Assembly (NCBI GenBank): GCA_947176485.1
Contig: CAMWQS010000012.1
Location: 1-20,709, forward strand
From: an uncultured Clostridia bacterium
Lineage (GTDB): Bacteria; Bacillota; Clostridia; Christensenellales; Borkfalkiaceae
Direction: 5' to 3'
DNA: 20,709 nucleotides
This document shows, in pieces, positions 6,382 to 14,368 of this stretch. A program made the position numbers and the translations under genes. The notes beneath the pieces are model-generated. The model did no database searches, was not told the DNA's origin, and was given only the letters and a program-made list of their open reading frames with translations. The number at the start of each line of letters is the position of its first letter. Positions within the stretch are counted from its first letter, which is position 1.

Positions 6382-9300
6382 TTATTCTTCAGGAGCAACT
6401 TCGGTGCTTGCCGCCTCATATCCGCTGAGTACTACCGAATCAAGCCATACGTATCCATTAGCAGAGCCTGCAGAGCAATCTATTGTGATACGATAGTAAT
6501 ATTCAGTACCAGCAGTTGTATCAGTGACATCAAACGTATTTGCACCTGCAGCAATAGTCTTCTCTTCAGAGTAAACGATGCTATCGCTGTTAAAATCTGC
6601 AGCTGTAGCAACTTCAAGCTTGAAGTGATTAACTTTTCCCGGGTCCGTAGTGGCATTAGCAAATTTTTGAATATTTACGACGACTTTAGTTATATTATCA
6701 CTAATAGGTCCGGTAGCAATAGTACCAACAACTGCGTTTTTCCCATGACCGGTTTTTACAAAATCCCAACCGGAATTCGTATTCGTTTTGTTGCTGTTAA
6801 AGCCGTGCATATACCACGTTTGTCCGTTCCTTACTGCTTCCCAGTCGGAGGTGTAGCTACCCGTATTCGGGTCTTTAGCTCTATCAGCCTCTAAAAATGC
6901 CAGTTTATACGTAACCTCTTGCGGGGTGCCATCCTTGACAATTATAACCGTTACGGATTTAGTTTCGGTTACGTCGCCGCAGGTTACGGTTAAAGTAACA
7001 GTAACTTCAGCGTCGTTGCCTGAAGGAAGAGCTGCAACGGTAATTTTGTTATTTGCAACGGGGTAAGTCTCGTCATCGCCCGACCAAGTAAACGTTACGC
7101 CGTCTACGGTTGATGCGGGAAGTACAATTCCGTCTGCATTAGCTTCAGTAATTTTAATTTCATCTAATGCTGCAAGAGCATTTTCCACTTTGATAGCGTC
7201 AGATACGCCTTCCGTTTTAACTACGGTAGGATTCGTGCCGCTGTTAAAAGTTACTTGATATGCACCGTAACGATTCTGAAGATAACCGGTTACAGTGATA
7301 AGCTCACCCTTAGGAACAGCGTGAGTAGCATCTAACGTTAAGCCTGCGACGTTGCTTACAAGGCCATAAATCTGCAACGCATCGGTAGAGTTGCCGTCTT
7401 TATCAGCAGCATATTCGTCAACGATATAAACGCCTGTATAGTTGTTATTACTTGAACTCCAAGTACCGGAAACTACTACGTAGCCCTTAACGTGAACCAG
7501 CACGGGTGCACTACCTTCTCCGTTATAATACGTAGAGGTCGTATCGGAGCCAACACCATTCAAAAGTTTATTTACGTCTGCAACCGTATAGGGGTTAGCC
7601 AAAGTGCCTTCACCTGTTAAGTTAAGCTTAGCTTTTACGGTAACGGTAACGATTTGAGCGGGGTCGGTAGTTGCGGTGCCGTAGGTTACGGTTACAGAAA
7701 GCTCAACTGCGGTATCCGCTGAGGGGCGGGTTACCACGCCGGCGTTTGTGATTACGCTGGTATCGTTGCTGACGATGGTGATAGTTGCACCTTCTACAGA
7801 AGGGGTGAGAGATATATCGCCCGTAACGGTCTTGCCGTCATACTTTTGCTTGAACGCTGCAAGTACGTCCGCTGCCTTTTCAGCGTCGGTTCTGTCGTCT
7901 GAAACTTCGGGCTTAGCAACGCACTTACCGCTGGTGAGTTCAAGAGTGCCACCATAGTTCTGAAGCTTACCTTCGAAGGTAACGCATTCACCCCTATTAA
8001 GTCCTGCGGTAGTTAAATACGTGCCGTCGGGAGCGGGTCTGTAAATGTAGAGCGCGTCTGCACTGGTTTCGTCTTTATCCGCAGCGTAGGTATCTACGAT
8101 ATAAATTGCATCGAAGTTTTTGAAATCCTGTTTATAGTCGGTGCACTTAACTACGAAGCCCGTAACGTAAACGGTTCCGGAATATTCCTTATCGCCAAGA
8201 CGCGCCGCCATTATACGCGCTTCGGAAGGCGTGTAAGGGTCGTCCTTAGTACCTGCGTGAGTAACGCCTGCAATGGGAGCGATTTTTATAGTGATTTCCT
8301 TAGTAGCGGAAGCATCCGTTCCGGCTGCGATGTTTGCAACGAGAACGACAGGAGTTTCAGCCGCAGGAAGCTTGCTAATAACGAGCTTACCGTCACTGTT
8401 TACGGAAACGTATTCGGAGGTTTCTTTTACAGTCCAGGTAACGGTTGCGCCGTTCTTGGTTGCGGGAAGGTCGTACGTACCTGCTGCCGAGTATTCAGTG
8501 GTGTCAAGAGCAAGCATAGCTTTTGCTCCGTCAACCTTGTTCTGAGCGGTAGAACCGCCAGCCTGGCCGGTAACGTTGATTTCTTTTATACGGATTTGAG
8601 TTTTTGCAAGGAATTCGAAGCTATCAACGGGGGTTTCGAAGTTAACAGTAACCACAAGGGTTTCTTCGTTCACGGATACGGTAACGCCGTCCCATATTGC
8701 AGCTTCTATGCTTGATTTAAGTAATTCGGGATAATTGGTAACCTTGTCGCCATCGACATACGTCTTGTCGCTGGTTAATTTAAGCTGGAGTATGCCGGGA
8801 TACGCTATAGTTACCTTGGAGCCCTGATAGCATCTATCGGGATATTGAGGGTTAACGGCAGAGCTGGAATTGTATTTGTCTTTAGTTAACGATAATTCGC
8901 CATTTTTAAAGACTGCATGGTTGTCGTCAGCACCGGGTTGCGCGGTATCAAGGCTGGGAATAAGCGAACCTTTCGTGGTATCCCCTACTATTACTCTGCC
9001 CACGGGTACGTAGTGCTTGAAGTCAATCGTTTTGGTAACTTCGCCAACCGTAACGGAAGCTGTGAGAGTGTACTCGATTTTTACTTCGGCATTGCTAACG
9101 TGTACGGTGTATTGGTCGGTATCGGTGTTTAATTCGCTCAACTTAACGTAGTTGCCGAAATTTTCCACGGTACAGCTTGCATCGGGGTTTACCGTCCAGG
9201 TTACGTCATAGATGTTTTCGTTTGCCTGAACCTTGCCTGCAACTTGATAGTCCGTATCCGTCTCTTCCTTGTCGCCAGCGTACCAAGTACGAAGGATACC

Positions 9301-9432
9301 TATTGCTACTTCAGCGGTTTCTGCGTCGGTGGGGGGATTGGTTGCGGGGTCATTGGTGTTACAACCAGTAACCACACCGGCGATGGTGGCGCCCATTGCA
9401 AGAGCAAGGGTTGCCGTGAGTAATTTTTTCAT
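6382..9432 (-). CDS. Large multi-domain surface lipoprotein with Ig-like and OB-like modules, function unknown
   Basis: This 1016-residue exported protein has a lipoprotein signal (MKKLLTATLALAMG...) with lipobox VVTGC and lipidated Cys24, so it is anchored to the outer face of the membrane. The mature part is modular. An Ig-like region lies near 35-145. An unassigned stretch follows (150-300), with another Ig-like region to 385. Two copies of an OB-like module follow, at about 393-506 and 607-738. Each opens with a GT..(D/N)PYT motif and contains YIVD(T/E)YAADKD, (S/T)DAL.IY and a late G.(L/I)QN. Further Ig-like domains lie between and after them (515-602, 745-835). The C-terminal domain (840-1006) looks like an all-beta binding domain. 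No catalytic motif is recognised. AGGAG lies 6 nt before the start. It follows the nuclease lipoprotein by 95 bp and shares its OB-like module, so binding of nucleic acid or of the nuclease is a reasonable guess. Confidence 0.85.
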   Translation of the reverse strand: MKKLLTATLALAMGATIAGVVTGCNTNDPATNPPTDAETAEVAIGILRTWYAGDKEETDTDYQVAGKVQANENIYDVTWTVNPDASCTVENFGNYVKLSELNTDTDQYTVHVSNAEVKIEYTLTASVTVGEVTKTIDFKHYVPVGRVIVGDTTKGSLIPSLDTAQPGADDNHAVFKNGELSLTKDKYNSSSAVNPQYPDRCYQGSKVTIAYPGILQLKLTSDKTYVDGDKVTNYPELLKSSIEAAIWDGVTVSVNEETLVVTVNFETPVDSFEFLAKTQIRIKEINVTGQAGGSTAQNKVDGAKAMLALDTTEYSAAGTYDLPATKNGATVTWTVKETSEYVSVNSDGKLVISKLPAAETPVVLVANIAAGTDASATKEITIKIAPIAGVTHAGTKDDPYTPSEARIMAARLGDKEYSGTVYVTGFVVKCTDYKQDFKNFDAIYIVDTYAADKDETSADALYIYRPAPDGTYLTTAGLNRGECVTFEGKLQNYGGTLELTSGKCVAKPEVSDDRTDAEKAADVLAAFKQKYDGKTVTGDISLTPSVEGATITIVSNDTSVITNAGVVTRPSADTAVELSVTVTYGTATTDPAQIVTVTVKAKLNLTGEGTLANPYTVADVNKLLNGVGSDTTSTYYNGEGSAPVLVHVKGYVVVSGTWSSSNNNYTGVYIVDEYAADKDGNSTDALQIYGLVSNVAGLTLDATHAVPKGELITVTGYLQNRYGAYQVTFNSGTNPTVVKTEGVSDAIKVENALAALDEIKITEANADGIVLPASTVDGVTFTWSGDDETYPVANNKITVAALPSGNDAEVTVTLTVTCGDVTETKSVTVIIVKDGTPQEVTYKLAFLEADRAKDPNTGSYTSDWEAVRNGQTWYMHGFNSNKTNTNSGWDFVKTGHGKNAVVGTIATGPISDNITKVVVNIQKFANATTDPGKVNHFKLEVATAADFNSDSIVYSEEKTIAAGANTFDVTDTTAGTEYYYRITIDCSAGSANGYVWLDSVVLSGYEAASTEVAPEE

Positions 9433-9491
9433 GCCATTCTCCTTTTTATATAATTATTTTTTTTGTTTTGCTGATAATTATGCCTAATTTG

Positions 9492-9518
9492 CGGCCTCCC
9501 CCGTTTTGGGGGAAGCCG
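9492..9518 (-). other. GC-rich hairpin between the nuclease and large lipoprotein genes
   Basis: On the minus strand, CGGCTTCCCCC pairs with GGGGGAGGCCG (one G-T pair) around a 5-nt loop, starting 9 nt after the nuclease stop. What follows is CAAATTAGG, not a U-tract, so it is a poor intrinsic terminator. It could partly attenuate transcription, or protect the 3' end of the upstream message so that the downstream gene is expressed at a different level. No good separate promoter was found between it and the next gene. Confidence 0.5.
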
Positions 9519-9527
9519 AATTATTAG

Positions 9528-11012
9528 TTACTTTACTACGATATAGTCGGGGCGGTGAACCTTTACCTGATATACCCAGCCGTTGCGGTTATCGTTAAAC
9601 TGTTCAAGTACGCCCTTTACGGATATGGTTTGGCCTGCGTATCTGCTTGCTTCTACCGTAACGCCGTTTTCCTTTAACACTTCGGTACGGATCTGAACCT
9701 CGGTATTGGTGCCGTCTGTAGAGCGGCAATAGAGAGTCATCGCGCCTTTGGACGAGCCTGCGGCTGTGGTCGTGTAGGTATCGTAAACGTACAGATTATC
9801 AAAGGATAAAGAAGCAGCCAAAAGTGCTTGTTTGTAGGATATGGTAACGGTGTCAAGATACTCTTCCTTTTCGCCGTCCTCGTTCTCACGCGTTTTGGTG
9901 ACTTCAAAGTTGTAATTAGGGTCGGTTGCGTACTTTTCGATATCGACAGCTTTGAATGCATCGTCAAGACCGCGCTCTTCTACAATCTCGCAGTTGTTCC
10001 CTTCCGTATCAAAGTAGTCGTAGGGAGCAATATTGGTTATCTGATAGCAGTCGCTGTAGTCGGAATACTTAACACTACCCACAACTCTTACGTAATTGCC
10101 TACCGATAAAACGTCGAGTACATAACCAACGGTAAATGCATAGTAAACCTGCATACCGAAGCAGACTTCGTTGCCGTCGTCATCGGTATAGGGTCTTTCG
10201 ATATATACCGAATTGTTGAATTTTGCAACAACCAAACCTTCTACCGCAACCTGTTTATTTGCGTATTCTTCGATATTTAAGCGAAGTTCTTTAAGGTCGA
10301 CGGGGATTGCGGTGCCGTAGTAGAAGTCAGGGTCAGGCTCGCCCGAGAAAATTACGAGCTTTTCTTCGATTGCCTGTTCAAGCGCGCCGATTGCATAATC
10401 ACGGTAAAGGTTATCCTGGTCGTAAGTGCCGGAACCCCAAGCAAGACCGTTTTGCAAAATCTCCAAATTGAGGTTTATGTATTCAGCATTGTCTTCGGCG
10501 TCACCCGGGATATACCATATCCAAAGAACGTATCTTTCGCCCGTGGAGTCTATATTCCACTTGTCGTCGTTGGATTCAATTATTATTGACTTTGCGTTTT
10601 CAACCTTGCTTTTGGTGAACTTGGAAGCCTTGTCGCCGTAAGGTTCCAACCTTGCGGTGGATTCGGGCGTGTTTACCGAATAGTAACGGGCCTTTGCAAA
10701 ACCTTTGGTGGTTTCAGGAGCGGTTTCAGCTTCGAAATCAGCCGCATTGTTGCAACCCTGTAATTTGGAATTTTTTACGGGATTGAAATGGGTCGTGTCG
10801 CCGTCGATGTGCTTTCTTAAAGTTACTTCCTGCTTTTTGGTGCTGCTTGAAAAGTCAAGCTTACATTGGCTTACGTAGTCAACGTGCTCGTGCTGTTCGT
10901 TACCCGAGTTGCTGCCGTCGTTATTATCGTCCGGGCTGCACGCCGCTAAAAACGGAACGCACATAACCGCGGCGCACAGAAGAGCTGTTATAGTTTTAAT
11001 AAATTTTTTCAT
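9528..11012 (-). CDS. Lipoprotein nuclease with staphylococcal-nuclease (TNase) domain and OB-like modules
   Basis: This 494-residue exported protein has a signal peptide ending in lipobox FLAAC (lipidated Cys25), then an Asn/Asp/Ser-rich spacer. Residues about 60-200 match the staphylococcal nuclease fold: RKHIDGDTTHF (D72 equals Asp21), ARYYSVNTPES with R109 and E117 at the exact spacing of catalytic Arg35 and Glu43, EPYGDKASKF, D155-STGER160 for Arg87, and LEILQNGLAWGSG. The calcium ligand Asp40 is Asn114 here. Such enzymes cleave DNA and RNA to short products. Two OB-like regions follow (about 230-335 and 345-494), the second with NLYVYDTY as in the next lipoprotein. The gene lies 5 bp after the ABC binding-protein gene, clearly in its operon. 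The start has only a weak ribosome site (AGCAGG). Surface nuclease activity is likely but rests on motifs. Confidence 0.87.
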   Translation of the reverse strand: MKKFIKTITALLCAAVMCVPFLAACSPDDNNDGSNSGNEQHEHVDYVSQCKLDFSSSTKKQEVTLRKHIDGDTTHFNPVKNSKLQGCNNAADFEAETAPETTKGFAKARYYSVNTPESTARLEPYGDKASKFTKSKVENAKSIIIESNDDKWNIDSTGERYVLWIWYIPGDAEDNAEYINLNLEILQNGLAWGSGTYDQDNLYRDYAIGALEQAIEEKLVIFSGEPDPDFYYGTAIPVDLKELRLNIEEYANKQVAVEGLVVAKFNNSVYIERPYTDDDGNEVCFGMQVYYAFTVGYVLDVLSVGNYVRVVGSVKYSDYSDCYQITNIAPYDYFDTEGNNCEIVEERGLDDAFKAVDIEKYATDPNYNFEVTKTRENEDGEKEEYLDTVTISYKQALLAASLSFDNLYVYDTYTTTAAGSSKGAMTLYCRSTDGTNTEVQIRTEVLKENGVTVEASRYAGQTISVKGVLEQFNDNRNGWVYQVKVHRPDYIVVK

Positions 11013-11017
11013 TAGTT

Positions 11018-12448
11018 TTAACCTGCTGCACGTTTACATTCCTGAAGAGCGTCTGAGAACGCTTTATCCATACTTGTGCCCTGCAATACGACTTTCAAAA
11101 GGATACCGACAGACTCACGCGCCTTAGAAGAGCCCATGAATGCATCGGATACGTAGAACGAACCGGGCTTATCTGCCATTTCTTTACAGATTTGCGCCGT
11201 CTGAGCCGTTAGTCCGCTTGCCGTATCACCTGCAGTACTAAGGAATTTCTGATACGCAGGGCTGCTGTAGGTCGATTGCGTTACGGGAGCATAGCCCGAA
11301 GCAGTAGAATACTGTGCCTGGAACTGAACTTCGGTGGTAAGGAATTTAACGAGAAGCCAGCTTGCGAGTACTTTGTAGGGGTCCTTTTTGAATACGCAGA
11401 CTGAAGGTCCTTGCAAAATGGTTTTAGGTTTTTCCAAGTTCCACTGAGGAATGGGCGCCACGCCTACTTTGAAGCCGGCATCGTCATCCGTACCCGTAGG
11501 GCTTTGATATGAAGAACCGCCCGTGGAGCCAATGGACATATACATTTGCTGTTCTTTAAAGAAATTGGACGAATACTTGCCGTCATTCGTTTCCTTGGTG
11601 CGGATATAACGCTTGTCGTACCAACCCTTAATCTTCTGAACGAAATCACGGTTTGTCTGGTTGTCGAACAAGAAGTGCTCGCCCTCGGCAGACGTATAAG
11701 GAGACTCAAGCTGTTCGCACATGGTTATGAACATGTTTGCTTCACTGTCGTAACCGAGCGCCGCATTGCACTTAGGGTCAATTTCAAGGATTCTTGCGCT
11801 GACCGTTTCAAAGTCATCCCAAGTTGCGGGAACGGTGAGGTCATTCGCTTCAAAGAAGGTTTTGTTGTAGAAAAGAACTTCTGTTGACTTTGCAAAAGGC
11901 AAGGTATAAGTTTTGCCGTCGCCGTAGATTTTGCCTTCTTTATAGAACTCTGCAAAGAAGTCGCTATTGTCTTCCGCGGTAAGCGTAAGGCCCAAAGGCT
12001 CTTTCGTGCCGTCGGCATGCGCCACTTCCATCGTTGCATACGCGCCGTCGGGAAGGAAATCGTCAAGGGCAAGGACTGCCTTGGACTGATTGTAGAGCGC
12101 AACGTGGTCGGGATAGCAGAACGCTAAGTCGGGATGCTTGTTAGACGTGATTTTAGTAGAAATGTTTTTTGCGAAATCGTCCCAGTTCTTTTGGGTGTTG
12201 TCAATAGTAACGTGGATGTTGGGATAAAGCTTGTTGAATCTTGCGACTGCGGGGTCTACCACGTTGGCAAGGTTCTGTCCCGTAGTGTTTGCAAAGGTAA
12301 TCTCAACCTCTCTGCCGTCGTAGCCGCCTTCGGGCATTTCGAATTCGGGGATGACGACTTTGTTACAACCCGTTGCAAGCGCCACTGTTGCGGTCATGCC
12401 GCAAGCCATAACGCCAGCCAGTAAAATTGCGCCAAATCTTTTCTTCAT
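11018..12448 (-). CDS. ABC transporter solute-binding lipoprotein, family 1 (CUT1 type)
   Basis: This 476-residue protein has a signal peptide and lipobox LATGC (Cys28). The body is typical of family-1 extracellular binding proteins: VEITFANTTGQ near the start, FNKLYPNIHVTID, HPDLAFCYPDHVALY, the hinge-region TLPFAKSTEVLFYNK, TWDDFETV, and late segments such as FKVGVAPIPQW and ASWLLVKFL. It captures the substrate outside and delivers it to the two permeases encoded just upstream. Family members mostly bind oligosaccharides or glycerol-3-phosphate-type compounds. The residues here do not reveal the ligand. Because the next gene, 5 bp away, encodes a nuclease, nucleic-acid breakdown products or their sugars deserve consideration (inference). 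AAGGAG lies 7 nt before the ATG. Confidence 0.93.
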   Translation of the reverse strand: MKKRFGAILLAGVMACGMTATVALATGCNKVVIPEFEMPEGGYDGREVEITFANTTGQNLANVVDPAVARFNKLYPNIHVTIDNTQKNWDDFAKNISTKITSNKHPDLAFCYPDHVALYNQSKAVLALDDFLPDGAYATMEVAHADGTKEPLGLTLTAEDNSDFFAEFYKEGKIYGDGKTYTLPFAKSTEVLFYNKTFFEANDLTVPATWDDFETVSARILEIDPKCNAALGYDSEANMFITMCEQLESPYTSAEGEHFLFDNQTNRDFVQKIKGWYDKRYIRTKETNDGKYSSNFFKEQQMYMSIGSTGGSSYQSPTGTDDDAGFKVGVAPIPQWNLEKPKTILQGPSVCVFKKDPYKVLASWLLVKFLTTEVQFQAQYSTASGYAPVTQSTYSSPAYQKFLSTAGDTASGLTAQTAQICKEMADKPGSFYVSDAFMGSSKARESVGILLKVVLQGTSMDKAFSDALQECKRAAG

Positions 12449-12492
12449 TATATTTCTCCTTATATTTTATTTTTGAAATTTTAAACTGTTTT

Positions 12493-13434
12493 TTAGCCCT
12501 TGATACCGCTTCTCGATACGCCGCGGATAATGTATTTGCGGAAGAATAGGAAAACAAGGAACAAAGGTATCGTTACAAGCACTACCGCCGCCATCTGCGC
12601 GGGGTAGTCGACGTACGCGCCTTCACCGAAGTCCGCCGTACGCAACGCAACCGTCATAAGCCAATAGGCTTTGTCTGAATTGACTAGACTGGGCCAGATG
12701 TACGAGTTCCACGAACCCATCATCTTTAATATCGTTATAGATATCAAAGTGGGTGCGGAAAGGGGAATCATTACCTTCCAGAGATATTTTAAATCACTAG
12801 TGCCGTCTACCTTTGCCGCGAGATACAGTTCATTGGGAATCTGCATAAAGTTCTGCCTTAAAAGATAGATATAGAACACGCTTACAAGGAAGGGAACTAT
12901 AAGGATTATGAAGGTGTTGTCCCAGCCGAACCAGCCTACCGTAGTTATATAGTTGGTGATGGTGAAGAGTTCACCGGGAATCATCATGGTTGCGAGCATC
13001 GCCGCAAACAGTGCGTTTTTGCCCTTGAAGTTAAAACGGGCAAAGGCGTAAGCCGCAAGCACTGTGATTACGAGCGAAAGTATGGTCGACACTATACCCA
13101 CGTAACAGGTGTTAAGGAATATTTTGCCGAAGTCTACTTTTTCAAACGCGACCTTATAGGCATCCCATCTGAAATTTTGGGGCCAGAGCGTGGGAACCAA
13201 AGCGTCATACTCGTCTATCGTTTTGAAGGACGACATTATCATCCAGTAGAACGGGAACAGTACGATGAGTGCCATTATAACGAGAAAGGCGTAAAGCGCG
13301 ATTTGTACGAGAACCTTCATCGCCGTCTGTTTTTTGGATACGGTATCGACGTCGTTCTCCTTCATTAAACGGGGCTTTTCTTCCTTTTCTTCGGGGGTTA
13401 CTTTTTCGTTAACGTCGTTAATATTTTCCGTCAT
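12493..13434 (-). CDS. CUT1 ABC transporter permease, MalG/UgpE type
   Basis: This 313-residue inner-membrane permease has about six transmembrane helices, beginning near residue 42 (LVQIALYAFLVIMALIVLFPF). The EAA loop that docks on the ATPase is at about 202-228 (ELYLAAKVDGTSDLKYLWK, then PLSAP), and the C-terminus is GVSRSGIKG, as usual for this subfamily. The N-terminus carries an extra acidic cytoplasmic stretch of about 35 residues (KVTPEEKEEKPRL). AAGGGG lies 6 nt before the ATG, and the gap after the partner permease is 10 bp. It forms the heteromeric channel with the product of the upstream gene. Confidence 0.95.
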   Translation of the reverse strand: MTENINDVNEKVTPEEKEEKPRLMKENDVDTVSKKQTAMKVLVQIALYAFLVIMALIVLFPFYWMIMSSFKTIDEYDALVPTLWPQNFRWDAYKVAFEKVDFGKIFLNTCYVGIVSTILSLVITVLAAYAFARFNFKGKNALFAAMLATMMIPGELFTITNYITTVGWFGWDNTFIILIVPFLVSVFYIYLLRQNFMQIPNELYLAAKVDGTSDLKYLWKVMIPLSAPTLISITILKMMGSWNSYIWPSLVNSDKAYWLMTVALRTADFGEGAYVDYPAQMAAVVLVTIPLFLVFLFFRKYIIRGVSRSGIKG

Positions 13435-13444
13435 AACATACCCC

Positions 13445-14365
13445 TTAATAATGAACCTTTTTCTTGCTTACGTACATATTTATCATGGTTACTGCAAATA
13501 TGATTACGAAAAGTATCAGTGCCGCCGCGCTTGCCTGCCCTTGCTGTTCACTTACGCTTTCGTATATGAGCCCGACCATGGTATCCATTTCGTGGTTGCC
13601 GGGGCCCATACTCGGACCGAATATGCCGAGCACGCTAGAGTACTCTTTAAATCCACCTATAAAGCCCGTGATTACGACATACGCTATCATCGGTGATAAC
13701 AGAGGCACGGTTATGCGCCAGAAGGTGCGGAAGCGTGAAGTTCCGTCAACCTTTGCCGCGTCGTAGTACTGCTTGTTTACGCCCTGAAGTCCGCCCAAAA
13801 GAACGAGTATTTTGAAAGGCAAAGCGTTCCATATGATATAGACGCTTACAACCGCTATGTTTGCCCAATATGACGAGCCGCCGTTAATCCAGTTGACAGG
13901 CTCCCCGCCAAACGCTTGTATAATGTTATTAATAATGCCGTAAGAGTAAGTGTCTCCTACCGGTATTCTATTGAACATCGCCATGAAAACCATACCTATT
14001 GCTATGGTATTGGTTACGTAGGGCAGGAAGAATATCGTCTGCAACGTCTTTTTAACGAACTTTATGGAGTTGAGAGCAACTGCAATTACAAGTGCAAGCA
14101 ACGTAGAAACGGGTACGGTTATAAAGGTAAGAAGTATGGTCGTAAGCATACAGTCTTTAAACCTGTAAAATTCTACTATCTGCTTAAAGTTGTCAAAGCC
14201 GAAAGAAAACGATGCTCCTCCGATTTCCTTAAGTGAATCGTACCCCTCTAAAACCGACATTCTCAACGTGTTTATCATGGGCCAGACGGTGAATATAAGC
14301 AATAAAACGACCGTGGGCGCCAGATAAAGCCAGGCTTTCCATTGGTTTTTCTTTTTATTATCCAT
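13445..14365 (-). CDS. CUT1 ABC transporter permease, MalF/UgpA type
   Basis: This 306-residue inner-membrane permease has about six transmembrane helices, the first near 11-31 (AWLYLAPTVVLLLIFTVWPM). The EAA loop is YYDAAKVDGTSRFRTFWRI at 200-218, followed by TVPLLSP. The conserved 'LP' pocket (FFLPYVTNTIAIG) lies near 113-125. It pairs with the MalG-like permease and the ATPase encoded on either side. The ATG is only 3 bp past the stop of the ATPase gene, and its ribosome site (GAGGG) lies inside the end of that gene, so translation is probably coupled. Nothing in the sequence fixes the substrate. Confidence 0.95.
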   Translation of the reverse strand: MDNKKKNQWKAWLYLAPTVVLLLIFTVWPMINTLRMSVLEGYDSLKEIGGASFSFGFDNFKQIVEFYRFKDCMLTTILLTFITVPVSTLLALVIAVALNSIKFVKKTLQTIFFLPYVTNTIAIGMVFMAMFNRIPVGDTYSYGIINNIIQAFGGEPVNWINGGSSYWANIAVVSVYIIWNALPFKILVLLGGLQGVNKQYYDAAKVDGTSRFRTFWRITVPLLSPMIAYVVITGFIGGFKEYSSVLGIFGPSMGPGNHEMDTMVGLIYESVSEQQGQASAAALILFVIIFAVTMINMYVSKKKVHY

Positions 14366-14368
14366 GCT

